Shown here piece after piece: positions 28,817-38,454 of a DNA stretch of 64,000 nucleotides; positions within the stretch are counted from its first letter, which is position 1, and the number at the start of each line of letters is the position of its first letter. A model generated the notes under the pieces. That model did not search any database, was not told the DNA's origin, and saw only the letters and a list, made by a program, of their open reading frames with translations. Position numbers and translations under genes: made by a program. Source of the DNA: Amycolatopsis sp. MtRt-6 (GTDB lineage: Bacteria > Actinomycetota > Actinomycetes > Mycobacteriales > Pseudonocardiaceae); contig NZ_JADWPD010000001.1 of assembly GCF_017308975.1 (NCBI RefSeq), positions 597,612 to 661,611 of the forward strand, read 5' to 3'.

Positions 28817-28885
28817 GCGAACGCTCAAATCGAGCGTTCGCTTCACCAAGGGTGAAGGCCCCCTCACCCAGCGATGAGAGGGCCT
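28817..28885 (-). terminator. Hairpin cluster ending the MarR/MFS/YceI transcript
   Basis: Three consecutive inverted repeats: AGGCCC/GGGCCT (28856-28861 with 28880-28885), TTCACC/GGTGAA (28842-28847 with 28851-28856) and perfect 10-bp arms at 28817-28826 and 28832-28841. They lie just beyond the stop of the lower-strand YceI gene and before the DedA start. Confidence 0.6.
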
Positions 28886-28903
28886 CCCCGGACCGAACCG
28901 ACC

Positions 28904-29725
28904 TCAGAACTGGGGCAGCGACTCGCCCTGCACCGCTTCGACGTCCAGCTCGATCTTCACCGTCGTGCCGACCGCCGCGACGCCGGCGCGGACCATCGCG
29001 CTGTAGTTGATCGCGAAGTCGTTCCGGTGCAGCGTCGTCTCGGCGTGGAACGCCACCCGCACGCCACCCCACGGGTCCGGGCCCCAGCCGCCGTAGGTCA
29101 GCTCCAGCTCGACCTCGCGGCGCTCGCCGTGCAGCGTCAGCTCGCCCAGCAGCGTCCACGAGTCCGCGCCGCGCTGGCGCAGCCCGGTGCTGGTGAACGT
29201 GATCACCGGGTGGACGTCGACGTCGAGGAAGTCCGGCGACCGCAGGTGGTCGTCGCGCATCCGGATGCCGGTGTCGATGCTCGCCGCCTTGATCTCGGCG
29301 TGCACCGACGACCGCTCGGCCGGGCGGCCGATCTCGATCCGGCCGGAGACGTCCGGGAACCGCGCCTTGACGCTCGCGATGCCCAGGTGCCGGGCGGTCG
29401 CGACCACCGACGTGTGCATCGGGTCGATCACCCACGGCCCGGCGGGCGGCAGCTCGATCGCCTCGGCGACCGGGGCCAGCACGACGTCGCCGAGCGAGCC
29501 GCTGCCGTCCGAGGCGATCTGGACCGTCCGCGCGACCGGGGTGTACCCGGCCGCCGTGACGACAGCCGTGTACACACCCGGCGCGAGCGCGTCGGTGACG
29601 ACCTCCCCGCGGACGTCCGCCGCCTGGCGGGCGACCTGCCGCCCGGCCGGGTCGGTGACGGTGAGCACCGCGTGCTCCACCGCCCAGCCCCCGTCTGTGC
29701 GGAAGGTCGCGCGCAGGCCGGTCAT
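28904..29725 (-). CDS. YceI-family protein with N-terminal carboxypeptidase-regulatory-like domain
   Basis: 273 residues. Residues about 1-85 are an Ig-like carboxypeptidase regulatory domain (DALAPGVYTAVVTAAGY), closely resembling the repeats at the end of the MFS protein encoded just upstream. Residues about 95-270 are a YceI lipocalin-like domain (WVIDPMHTSVVATARHLGI, later DDHLRSPDFLDVDVHP, LTLHGERREVELEL), which in homologues binds polyisoprenoid-type lipids. No signal peptide, so probably cytoplasmic or at the inner face. ATG 29725 overlaps the MFS stop by 4 nt, so the two are coupled. Confidence 0.88.
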   Translation of the reverse strand: MTGLRATFRTDGGWAVEHAVLTVTDPAGRQVARQAADVRGEVVTDALAPGVYTAVVTAAGYTPVARTVQIASDGSGSLGDVVLAPVAEAIELPPAGPWVIDPMHTSVVATARHLGIASVKARFPDVSGRIEIGRPAERSSVHAEIKAASIDTGIRMRDDHLRSPDFLDVDVHPVITFTSTGLRQRGADSWTLLGELTLHGERREVELELTYGGWGPDPWGGVRVAFHAETTLHRNDFAINYSAMVRAGVAAVGTTVKIELDVEAVQGESLPQF

Positions 29726-32283
29726 GACCGGTCGACCAGCTCGTCGAGGGCCTGGTCGTAGCTCAGCCGGACGTCGTGGCCGGCCTCGCCGCCGGTCAGC
29801 TCCACCTGGCTGGTCGCCGGCGGGTAGCCGCTCGCGACCACGGTGTACGCGCCCGCGGGCAGGTCGCTGACCACGTACCGGCCTTCGCCGTCGGTCCGCG
29901 CGACCGCGGCCACGTTGCCTTCGGCGTCGAGCACGGTGATCCGCGCGTCCGGCACGATCCGGTCGCCCTCGGTCCGCGCGGTGCCGGTGAGCAGCACCGA
30001 GCTGGCGAGCTCGACGTCGTGGCGCAGCACGCCGCTGTCGGGCACGGTCAGCGTCAGCGCGACGGGCCGGTAGCCCGCGCCGCTGGCGACCAGGGTGTAG
30101 GCCCCGGCGCCGACCCCGACGAAGGCGTAGGTGCCGTCCGCGGTCGTGATGAACGCGCCGTTCACCTCGCCGCGGCCGTCGGTGAGCGTCACCGTCACGT
30201 TCGGCAGCGGCTGGCCCGTCGAGGCCGCCCGCACGGTCCCGGTCAGCTCGCCGGACCCGGTGAGCGTGACGTCGACCGTCGCCGGGCCGTTGCTGATGAC
30301 GACGCTGGAGGCCTGCGGCTGGTGGCCGTGCGCGGACACGATGAGCACGTACGCGCCCGGGCCCTGGCTGGGCACCGAGTAGCTGCCGTCGGCGGCCCCG
30401 GTGGCCCGCGCGACCTGGCGGCCGCGCTGGTCGATCAGGGTCAGCGCGGCGCCCGCCACGTGACTGCCGTCCTGGCGCCGGACGTGACCGGTCACCGGCA
30501 CGCCACCGGCGCCGACGGGCGCGTCGACTTCGGCGTCCGCGACGGAGTTCGTGATCGGCAGCGCACCCGAGACGGCCTGGTAGTCGCCGTGCCCGTTCAG
30601 GGCGTGCTTCCCGCCGCCGACCAGGGCCGGCTCGCGGTCGGCCGGACGCACCGGCTCGACGATCTCGGTCGGCTCGTCGGCGTGGTCGTCGAGCAGTGCC
30701 TCGCCGCCCTCCATGGCCGCCGCGGCCGGGGCCGCGTTGGTCAGCGGGATCTCCTTCATGAACAGCAGCACCAGCGTGGCCAGCAGGGCCACCGCGCCCG
30801 CGATGTAGAACACCGTGGTGATCGACTCGGTGAAGCCGACCAGGATCGGCGTCTTGATCGCGTCCGGCAGGGTCTGGATGACGCTGGTGTTCTCGGACAG
30901 GTTCCCGACGCTCGCGCCGGCGCCGGCCGGCAGCTGGCCGCCGAACGCCTTGGTGATGTTCGGCATCAGCGTGTTGAACAGGACCGTCAGGAAGATCGCG
31001 ACACCGGCGGTACCACCGATCTGGCGGAAGAACGTCGCCGACGCGGTCGAGACGCCCATGTCGCTGCGCGGGCCGGCGTTCTGCACCGCGATGATCAGCG
31101 TCTGCATGCACTGGCCGAGGCCGAGGCCGATGATGGCGGCCGCGACCAGCGGGTGCCACAGCGCCGAGTCGTACTTGACCTGCGCGAAGAAGAACGCGCC
31201 ACCGGCGATGAGCAGCGTGCCGACGATCGGGAAGATCTTGTAGCGCCCGGTCTTCCCGGTGATCCGGCCGGACACGATGGAGCTGAGCATGATGCCCGCC
31301 ATCAGCGGCAGCATCAGCAGCCCGGACTCGGTCGGCGTGTAGCCCTGCACGACCTGCATGAACTGCGGGATCATCGTGATCGCGCCGAACATCGCGACAC
31401 CGACGATGACACCGCCGATGATCGCCACGGTGAACGTCGAGTTCTTGAACAGCCGCAGCGGGATCAGCGCGGCGTCCTTCATCAGCTTCTCGACCACGAT
31501 GAAGGCGATCACGCCGACGCCGCCGATGACGTAGCAGAGGATGGCCTTCTGGTCGCCCCAGCCCCACTTCTGGCCCTGCTCGGCGACGACGAGGAACGGC
31601 ACGACCGCGACGACCAGCGTCAGCGCGCCCCACCAGTCGATCCGGTGCTTGTGCGGGGTGTGCGGCACGTTCAGGACCTTCGCCACGACGAACAGCGCGA
31701 CGATGCCGATCGGGACGTTGATCAGGAAGACCCAGCGCCAGCCGTGCAGGCCGGCCAGGCTGTCGATGCCGGCGAAGAAACCGCCCAGCACCGGGCCGAG
31801 CACGGTCGACAGGCCGAACACGGCCAGGATGTAGCCCTGGTACTTGGCGCGCTCCCGCGGCGGCACGATGTCGCCGAGGATGGTCATGGCCAGCGACATC
31901 AGGCCGCCGGCACCCAGGCCCTGGATCGCGCGGAACGCGGCCAGCTCGTACATCGACTGCGCGAACGTCGACGCCAGCGAACCGGCGACGAAGATGGTGA
32001 TCGCGGCCAGGTAGAACGGCTTGCGCCCGTAGATGTCGGAGAGCTTGCCGTAGATCGGCGTGACGATCGTCGAGGTGATCAGGTACGCCGTGGTCGCCCA
32101 GGCCTGCAGGTCGAAGCCGTGCAGGTCGTTGGCGATCTTGACGATCGACGTGCCGACGATCGTCTGGTCGAGCGCGGCGAGGAACATGCCGCACATCAGG
32201 CCGCTCAGGATCGTGACGATCTGGCGGTGGCTCAGCCGTGGTGGTTCCTTCGCCACGGGTTGTTCGACGGTGGTGGTGCTCAT
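29722..32283 (-). CDS. DHA2-type MFS exporter fused to three Ig-like repeats
   Basis: 853 residues. Residues about 20-510 form a 14-segment drug:H+ antiporter domain with LDQTIVGTSIVKI, a GKLSDIYGRK loop and GPVLGGFF. A charged linker (about 515-590) leads to three carboxypeptidase-regulatory-like repeats (about 594-664, 670-745 and 760-835), each with a DG-xY/F...GAYxLxxSxxGY pattern. A fourth copy opens the next gene. In a 14-segment topology the C-terminus should be cytoplasmic, an odd place for such domains. It overlaps the MarR stop and the YceI start by 4 nt each. Likely regulated efflux; cargo unknown. Confidence 0.9.
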   Translation of the reverse strand: MSTTTVEQPVAKEPPRLSHRQIVTILSGLMCGMFLAALDQTIVGTSIVKIANDLHGFDLQAWATTAYLITSTIVTPIYGKLSDIYGRKPFYLAAITIFVAGSLASTFAQSMYELAAFRAIQGLGAGGLMSLAMTILGDIVPPRERAKYQGYILAVFGLSTVLGPVLGGFFAGIDSLAGLHGWRWVFLINVPIGIVALFVVAKVLNVPHTPHKHRIDWWGALTLVVAVVPFLVVAEQGQKWGWGDQKAILCYVIGGVGVIAFIVVEKLMKDAALIPLRLFKNSTFTVAIIGGVIVGVAMFGAITMIPQFMQVVQGYTPTESGLLMLPLMAGIMLSSIVSGRITGKTGRYKIFPIVGTLLIAGGAFFFAQVKYDSALWHPLVAAAIIGLGLGQCMQTLIIAVQNAGPRSDMGVSTASATFFRQIGGTAGVAIFLTVLFNTLMPNITKAFGGQLPAGAGASVGNLSENTSVIQTLPDAIKTPILVGFTESITTVFYIAGAVALLATLVLLFMKEIPLTNAAPAAAAMEGGEALLDDHADEPTEIVEPVRPADREPALVGGGKHALNGHGDYQAVSGALPITNSVADAEVDAPVGAGGVPVTGHVRRQDGSHVAGAALTLIDQRGRQVARATGAADGSYSVPSQGPGAYVLIVSAHGHQPQASSVVISNGPATVDVTLTGSGELTGTVRAASTGQPLPNVTVTLTDGRGEVNGAFITTADGTYAFVGVGAGAYTLVASGAGYRPVALTLTVPDSGVLRHDVELASSVLLTGTARTEGDRIVPDARITVLDAEGNVAAVARTDGEGRYVVSDLPAGAYTVVASGYPPATSQVELTGGEAGHDVRLSYDQALDELVDRS

Positions 32284-32804
32284 GCGTTGGCCCCCTTGGC
32301 CGGTGCACCGGCGGACGCGTGGGCGTCGGCCAGCTGTGGAGAGTGGTTCTCGATACCTGTGTTGAGCCGGGCGAAGAGCCGGTTGAGGGTCTGGATGTCC
32401 CCGTCGGTCCAGTCCCCGAGCACTTCGGCCAGCCACTGGTTGCGCTGCTTGCGGTTCTCTTCGAACACCCGCATGCCCTCCGGCGTCGGCGCGAGCAGGC
32501 AGGCGCGCCCGTCCTCCGGGTCGGCCTGGCGCTCGACGAGGCCGTGCTGGACGAGCGAGCTCGACTGCCTGCTGATCGTGGAGATCTCGGAGTGGAGCGA
32601 TTCGGCCAGCTTGCTGGTGCGCTGCGGGCCCTCGTGGATGAGGGTGAAGAGGATCGCGTACGCCGCCCGCTCGATGCCGTCCGGTCCCTGTTTGGCGACC
32701 TGCGACTTCGCCTTGTTGATCAGGCGGACCAAGCGGACGAGCTCGTGCCCGAGCTGGTCGGCGAGGTCCAGCTCGGCCCTGGGCCGGGTGGTGTTCGTTG
32801 CCAT
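32280..32804 (-). CDS. MarR-family regulator of the MFS/YceI unit
   Basis: 174 residues. Winged helix with SKLAESLHSEISTISRQSSSLVQHGL recognition region (helix-turn-helix about 65-95) and a DPEDGRACLLAPTPEG wing. ATG 32804 has AAGGA 6 nt upstream; an in-frame start at 32870 was rejected as lying in the operator region. First gene of a coupled three-gene unit and placed downstream of two overlapping palindromes, so autorepression is likely. Confidence 0.92.
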   Translation of the reverse strand: MATNTTRPRAELDLADQLGHELVRLVRLINKAKSQVAKQGPDGIERAAYAILFTLIHEGPQRTSKLAESLHSEISTISRQSSSLVQHGLVERQADPEDGRACLLAPTPEGMRVFEENRKQRNQWLAEVLGDWTDGDIQTLNRLFARLNTGIENHSPQLADAHASAGAPAKGANA

Positions 32805-32835
32805 GGATGATCCTTCAAGGCGTTGGTTGGCGGCT

Positions 32836-32856
32836 GCAACTAGTTGCCTCAGGCAA
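32836..32856. promoter_or_regulatory. Two overlapping MarR-type palindromes
   Basis: GCAACTAGTTGC (32836-32847, perfect 12 bp) overlaps TTGCC-TCA-GGCAA (32844-32856) by 4 bp. They lie 32 bp upstream of the MarR start and between it and the divergent PPOX gene. TTGCCT..GGCAA boxes are typical of MarR/OhrR-type regulators. Two dimers could bind side by side. Confidence 0.7.
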
Positions 32857-32992
32857 GGATGTGCCTTCACTAGCGGTTATGCAAGCGGAGTACCTCGGGA
32901 TGTGGTCGAACACACTTTAGTTGTTGTATGCAAGCACATTTTTTCGGGGGTGGCGGCCGGAACAACGGCGCCCGCGGTGGGTTGAGAAGAAT

Positions 32993-33412
32993 ATGACCGA
33001 CGACACAGCGCTGAAGGACTTCCTCGCCGCCCGCCACCACGGCGTCCTCGCGACGATCCGCCGCGACGGCCGGCCGCAGCTGTCCACGATCACCTACCTG
33101 TACGACGCGGGAACGCTCATCGCGTCGATCACCGAGACCCGGGCGAAGACGAAGAACATGCGCCGCGACCCGCGGGTGACGTTCCACGTGAGCAGCGAAG
33201 ACGGCTGGAGCTACGTGGTCGCCGAGGGCCGCGCGTCGCTGACGGCGCCGGCCGCGGCACCCGATGACGAAACGGTGGAAGGGCTGGTCGACTACTACCG
33301 CCGCGCGTCGGGCGAGCACCCCGACTGGGCCGAGTACCGCCAGGCCATGGTCACCGACCAGCGGGTGCTGCTGACTGTCCACATCGAGAAGCTGCTGGGG
33401 CTGGTCCGCTGA
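32993..33412 (+). CDS. PPOX-class (F420-dependent) oxidoreductase
   Basis: 139 residues of split-barrel flavin-binding fold: FLAARHHGVLATIRRDGRPQ, STITYLYD, then KNMRRDPRVTFHV. Homologues reduce substrates with coenzyme F420, which actinomycetes make. ATG 32993 has only a weak GAGAAG upstream. Divergent from the MarR unit; its product could be affected by the same regulator. Substrate unknown. Confidence 0.88.
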   Translation: MTDDTALKDFLAARHHGVLATIRRDGRPQLSTITYLYDAGTLIASITETRAKTKNMRRDPRVTFHVSSEDGWSYVVAEGRASLTAPAAAPDDETVEGLVDYYRRASGEHPDWAEYRQAMVTDQRVLLTVHIEKLLGLVR

Positions 33413-33485
33413 CGCGCTGCTCCGTTACGGCTGGTTTTGAAAGAAAATTTCCGTACTGCGGACTGTCCGGGCTTACGATGAGGCC

Positions 33486-34877
<1,392 letters not shown>

Positions 34878-34901
34878 GCAGCCCATGGGTACATTCGCTT
34901 C

Positions 34902-35174
34902 ATGCGTCAGGTTCCGGTGTGCGAGCTGAACCAGAACACGGCCGGCGTGCTGGCCTGGGTAAAGGCCGGCGAGGATGTCGAGATCACCGAACGTGGCACC
35001 GTGATCGCTCGCATCGTGCCCGCCCAGCCAAGCCCGGTCTCGGCTTTGGTCGCGTCGGGAACGCTGCGCCCGGTTGGCGTGGGCGAGCCGATGCCCCGCC
35101 CGCTGGGCCCCGTGCGCACAGATCTTGAAGCCGGGGAGCTGCTCCGGCAGCGTCGCGACGACGAGCGGTACTGA
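34902..35174 (+). CDS. Phd/YefM-family antitoxin, apparently orphaned
   Basis: 90 residues. Residues 1-50 have the Phd fold: VPVCELNQNTAGVLAWVKAG, then EDVEITERGTVIARIVP. The rest (TDLEAGELLRQRRDDERY) is the usual toxin-binding, flexible tail. The frame is intact and lies 24 bp after the GlcD gene. The cognate PIN toxin directly following is broken, so the antitoxin probably persists without a partner or acts on another toxin. Weak ribosome-binding site. Confidence 0.88.
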   Translation: MRQVPVCELNQNTAGVLAWVKAGEDVEITERGTVIARIVPAQPSPVSALVASGTLRPVGVGEPMPRPLGPVRTDLEAGELLRQRRDDERY

Positions 35175-35385
35175 CGATCCACCGGGACACGGCCGCCCCC
35201 GGTGAAGCCGGTCCGGCGCGAAACCGAAAGCGCCGCGCTTGTCGACTGGCTGGGCGAACGACCGAACACGATGCTGGTCGCTCGGCACTGACCGAAGTCG
35301 AACTACCCCGGGCTCTCGCCGCAGCGATCCCGGTCTGGTGACCCATATCCTGAGGTGCTGAGCGAGTTGCCAGATCGACAAAACG
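35174..35385 (+). pseudogene. Frameshifted, truncated VapC-type PIN toxin remnant
   Basis: Joining reading frames reconstructs the N-terminal half of a PIN toxin: a degenerate DTxA..VKxV start, then VRRETESAALVDWLGERPN (from about 35209), SALTEVELPRAL in another frame (about 35278-35315), SDPGLVTHI in a third (about 35325-35350) and PEVLSELP after it. At least three frame changes are needed, including an extra C in a C-run near 35192. An in-frame TGA occurs at about 35287. The conserved second half of PIN proteins, with later acidic residues, is absent. This toxin is almost certainly dead. Confidence 0.72.
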
Positions 35386-35460
35386 GCCGCCGGCTGTCGC
35401 CGAAGCTCGGCTTGCCGAGCCCGGAGTTCGCGCGCAGGCTCCATCACGTAGCTGCGCCAA

Positions 35461-35491
35461 CAGGGGTCCCCGCCCGGGGGACCCCTGTTTT
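35461..35491 (+). terminator. Strong intrinsic terminator
   Basis: Perfect 11-bp arms (35461-35471 and 35477-35487), 5-base loop, followed by TTTT (35488-35491). It lies between the toxin remnant and the convergent DedA gene and could stop transcription from both sides. The bases 35386-35460 before it hold no gene I can support. Confidence 0.85.
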
Positions 35492-35526
35492 CACGTTACC
35501 GCGAGGGTCCGACAGTTTCGGCCGGC

Positions 35527-36228
35527 TCAGTCCCTGATGCGCGGGATCCGCTGCGTGACCTCCGGGTCAGCCTCGGCCAGCGCCTTCTTCTCCCGGCGCG
35601 CCTTCAGGTACTCCAGCGCGATCGGCACCACCGAAACCAGCACGATCAGCACGAAGATCGCGTCGACGTTGTCGCGGATGAACGAGATGTTGCCCAGCAG
35701 CGAGCCCAGCACCGTGATGCCCGCGGCCCACAGGATGCCGCCGATCACCGTGTACGTGAAGTAGCGCTTCGGGTCCATGCGGCCGATGCCCGCGATCCAC
35801 GTGATGAACGTGCGCACGAACGGCACGAACCGGGCCAGCACCACCGCCTTCGGGCCGTGCTTCTCCAGGAACTCGTGCGTCTTGTCGACGTACTCCTGCT
35901 TGAAGAACTTCGAATCCGGCCGGTTGAACAGCTTCGGCCCGGCGAAATAACCGATGTAGTAGCCGACCACGTTGCCGATCAGGGCCGCCGCCGTCACCAG
36001 GACGCAGACCAGCCACAACGGGGCGTCCAGCGTTCCGTTCGCGATGAACAGGCCCGCCGTGAACAGCAGGGAATCGCCCGGGAGGACCGGGAAGATACTG
36101 CTTTCGGCGAAGATGATCAGGCACAGCACCGCGACGACCGGTGTCGTCAGGCCGCTCAGCAGGTGCTGCGGGTCCAGCCATGACGGCAGCAGCGACATCG
36201 TGTTGACCGTGCTCTGGGCGAGAATCAC
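35527..36228 (-). CDS. DedA-family membrane protein
   Basis: 233 residues, about five hydrophobic segments. Signature FPVLPGDSLLFTAGLF, a GYYIGYFAGPKLF stretch, and a VVLARFVPFVRTFITWIAGI amphipathic region with the paired Arg residues needed in homologues. Starts at GTG 36228, leaderless by the look of ACGGTA complement (TACCGT, 36236-36241) 7 nt upstream. Counterpart of a DedA gene next to fba in M. tuberculosis (Rv0364) by position. A Lys/Glu-rich cytoplasmic tail follows the last segment. Confidence 0.92.
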   Translation of the reverse strand: MILAQSTVNTMSLLPSWLDPQHLLSGLTTPVVAVLCLIIFAESSIFPVLPGDSLLFTAGLFIANGTLDAPLWLVCVLVTAAALIGNVVGYYIGYFAGPKLFNRPDSKFFKQEYVDKTHEFLEKHGPKAVVLARFVPFVRTFITWIAGIGRMDPKRYFTYTVIGGILWAAGITVLGSLLGNISFIRDNVDAIFVLIVLVSVVPIALEYLKARREKKALAEADPEVTQRIPRIRD

Positions 36229-36241
36229 CCCAAAAACGGTA

Positions 36242-36254
36242 CAGGGTCACCCTG
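36242..36254. promoter_or_regulatory. Palindrome upstream of DedA
   Basis: CAGGGT-C-ACCCTG, perfect 6-bp arms around one base, immediately upstream of the presumed -10 of the DedA gene. Possible operator; regulator unknown. Confidence 0.4.
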
Positions 36255-36273
36255 AGTCGTGACTGAGACCCGG

Positions 36274-36612
36274 TCAGACCAGCGTCAGGAGGCCGACCAC
36301 GGACCCCGCGGCGAGCCCCAGCAGCACCGCCAGCAACAAGATCCAATACGCCGGGAGCTGCGCGGACGTCCGCACCGGCTCCGGCGGCCGCGGGGCGAAC
36401 GTCGTCGGCGCCTCCGCGTCCAGGGCCGCGCGCTCCCGCTCCAGCGAGTCCGCGCTCGCTCCCGAGAGCAGCCCGTACGCCGACGGCAGATCGCTGGTCG
36501 GGACCGCGTCGGTGGCCGGTTCTGAAGGCGAGGCTGACGCCGAAGGCGCGAAGACGGCCTGCGCGCGAAGGGCGTCAGCCAGCAGCTGCTCGGGATCCTT
36601 CGGCTCGCTCAT
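36274..36612 (-). CDS. Small single-span membrane protein, unknown
   Basis: 112 residues. Acidic, Ala/Ser/Pro-rich N-terminal 80 residues with no fold I recognise, then one hydrophobic helix (about 88-110) at the C-terminus, so it is probably tail-anchored with its bulk in the cytoplasm. ATG 36612 has GGAG very close by. It lies 26 bp from nagA's stop and may share its transcript. Confidence 0.65.
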   Translation of the reverse strand: MSEPKDPEQLLADALRAQAVFAPSASASPSEPATDAVPTSDLPSAYGLLSGASADSLERERAALDAEAPTTFAPRPPEPVRTSAQLPAYWILLLAVLLGLAAGSVVGLLTLV

Positions 36613-36638
36613 CTCCGCCCGTCCGCTCGCTAGGGAAC

Positions 36639-37811
36639 CTACGTACTCAAGGTAGCCGTACCCACCTCGGCAACCCATTCTCCCCGGCGCAGCACCTTCG
36701 CGGGCCGCAGGTCCTGGTCGAGGACCACGATGTCGGCCTGGTAGCCCGGGCACAGGAGCCCGGTCCGGTCGGCGATGCCGAGCAGCTCGGCCGGCCGCCG
36801 CGACGTCGCGTGCACCGCGTCGAGGATGCCGAGTTTCGCACCCCGGACCAGATTGCGGAAGGCGGTGTCCATCGTCAGGGTGCTGCCGGCCAGCGAGCCG
36901 TTGTCCGCCAGCGTCGCGACGCCGTCGTGGACGTCGACCTCGAGCCGGCCCAGCGTGTAGCGGCCGTCCGCCGCGTCCGTCGCCGACATCGCGTCGGTGA
37001 TGAGCACCGTGCGGTCGCGGCCCGCGTGCCGCGCCGCCAGGCGGACCACCGTCGGGTGCAGGTGGACCAGGTCGCAGATGAGCTCGATCGTGATGCGCTC
37101 GTCGTCCAGCAGCGCGCCGACCGGGCCGGGCTCGCGGTGGTGCAGCGGCCGCATGCCGTTGAACAGGTGGGTCGCCACCGTCGCGCCCGCGTCGATCGCG
37201 GGCAGCAGCTGCTCCTCGACGCCGTCGGTGTGCCCGATGGCCGCGATGACGCCGGACTCGGCGAGCTGGCGGACGGCCTTCACCCCGCCGTGCAGCTCGG
37301 GGGCGATGGTGACCATCCGGATCGCGCCCTGGCCCGCGCGCAGCAGCTTCTCGACCGTGCCGGTGTCCGGTTCGAGCAGCGTCTCCGGGTCGTGCGCGCC
37401 GCAGCGCGCCTTCGAGATGAACGGCCCCTCCAGGTGGATCCCCGCGACTTCGTCGTCCTGGACGAGCTCACGCAGCGCCGCGACCTGCTCACGCAGGATG
37501 TCGACCGGGTCCGAGACCAGGCTGGCGAGCATGGTCGTGGTGCCGTGACGGCGGTGCGCCCGCACCGCCGTCAGGAGTTCCCCGGGATCGAGGGAGGTGA
37601 ACGAAGCGCCTCCCCCGCCGTGGCAGTGGGTGTCGACGAAACCGGGCACGACCAGCGCCCCGCCGACGTCCACGTGCTCGCCGGACGGCGGGGTCCCGGA
37701 ACCCACGCCGGCGATCCGCCCGTCGGAGACGGCTACCCAGCCGTCGTCGAGTAAACGGTCCGGGGCGGCGACCCGGCCGCCCATGATCACGAAATCTCCG
37801 GCGCCTCTCAC
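36639..37811 (-). CDS. nagA: N-acetylglucosamine-6-phosphate deacetylase
   Basis: 390 residues, amidohydrolase fold. Metal motif THCHGGGG near residue 63, IHLEGPF, the GHTDG and ATHLFNGM stretches and LITDAMSATD (catalytic Asp) are all classic NagA. It releases acetate from GlcNAc-6-P for the amino-sugar and cell-wall recycling route. I chose GTG 37811, with TATGCT (37819-37824) 7 nt upstream; ATG 37823 is an alternative adding four residues. A DasR-like site overlaps the promoter region. Confidence 0.95.
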   Translation of the reverse strand: MRGAGDFVIMGGRVAAPDRLLDDGWVAVSDGRIAGVGSGTPPSGEHVDVGGALVVPGFVDTHCHGGGGASFTSLDPGELLTAVRAHRRHGTTTMLASLVSDPVDILREQVAALRELVQDDEVAGIHLEGPFISKARCGAHDPETLLEPDTGTVEKLLRAGQGAIRMVTIAPELHGGVKAVRQLAESGVIAAIGHTDGVEEQLLPAIDAGATVATHLFNGMRPLHHREPGPVGALLDDERITIELICDLVHLHPTVVRLAARHAGRDRTVLITDAMSATDAADGRYTLGRLEVDVHDGVATLADNGSLAGSTLTMDTAFRNLVRGAKLGILDAVHATSRRPAELLGIADRTGLLCPGYQADIVVLDQDLRPAKVLRRGEWVAEVGTATLST

Positions 37812-37826
37812 GCACCCCAGCATATA

Positions 37827-37840
37827 TTGGTCTGGACCAA
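37827..37840. promoter_or_regulatory. DasR-responsive element (dre-like)
   Basis: TTGGTCTGGACCAA is a 14-bp near-palindrome matching the core TGGTC-TA-GACCA of DasR sites except at one central base. It lies 16 bp before the nagA start. DasR control of nagA by glucosamine-6-phosphate is established in Streptomyces. The regulator itself is not in this window. Confidence 0.75.
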
Positions 37841-37881
37841 GCATGGTGATACGACTCAGTGATCGGAATGGTCCACCCGGG

Positions 37882-38454
37882 TCACTGCGGGGCTTGCATG
37901 GCCTTCTGGAGTGCCTCGAGCGCCCGGCTGGCGGTCGATTTGACGGTACCCTTCGAGATGCCTGCGGCCTCAGAGATTTCGGCCTCGCTCAGCCCGCCGT
38001 AGTACCGCAGCACCAGCACTTCGCGCTGGCGGGGCGGCAGCTTGGACAGCGCGCTGACCACGGCCTGGTGCTCGCTGGAAAGCATCGCGAGGCTCTCCGC
38101 GGACCGCGCGTTCACCGCGTGCGGCGGCACGTACTCCCGGGCCGTCTTCCGGCGGCGCAGCACGCTGCGCGACCCGTTGACCACCGCGGTGCGCAGGTAG
38201 CCGACGGCGGCCGCGGCGTCCCGGAGCCTGCCCCAGTTGCGGTGCAGGCCGGTGAAGGCCTCCTGGACCACGTCTTCCGCCGTCGCGGGCTCGTCGACCA
38301 GCAGAATCGCCAGCCGGACCAGCCGCATGCGGTGCTGGCGGTAGAGGTCTTCGAGGGTCAGCGGCGCGGCGGTCTGCGCCGGGGCCGGACCGTCCATGAC
38401 CCGCAGGTGGCCGAGGGTCGCCTCGACGCTGCGTTCCGCATTGCCCTCGAGCAT
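37882..38454 (-). CDS. SigE-family (ECF) RNA polymerase sigma factor
   Basis: 190 residues. Region 2 lies at about 35-100 (LYRQHRMRLVRLAILLVDEP, then EDVVQEAF) and region 4 at about 135-185 (LPPRQREVLVLRYYGGLSEAEI with the helix-turn-helix AAGISKGTVKSTASRAL). This matches the actinobacterial SigE-family of ECF sigma factors. ATG 38454 has AGGGG 3-4 nt upstream. No anti-sigma gene adjoins it, and its stress signal is unknown. Confidence 0.9.
   Translation of the reverse strand: MLEGNAERSVEATLGHLRVMDGPAPAQTAAPLTLEDLYRQHRMRLVRLAILLVDEPATAEDVVQEAFTGLHRNWGRLRDAAAAVGYLRTAVVNGSRSVLRRRKTAREYVPPHAVNARSAESLAMLSSEHQAVVSALSKLPPRQREVLVLRYYGGLSEAEISEAAGISKGTVKSTASRALEALQKAMQAPQ

Noticed and set aside
35386..35460. 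A possible tRNA end (CGCCA) just before the terminator
   Set aside because: No T-arm with GTTCGA-type loop and no paired acceptor stem.
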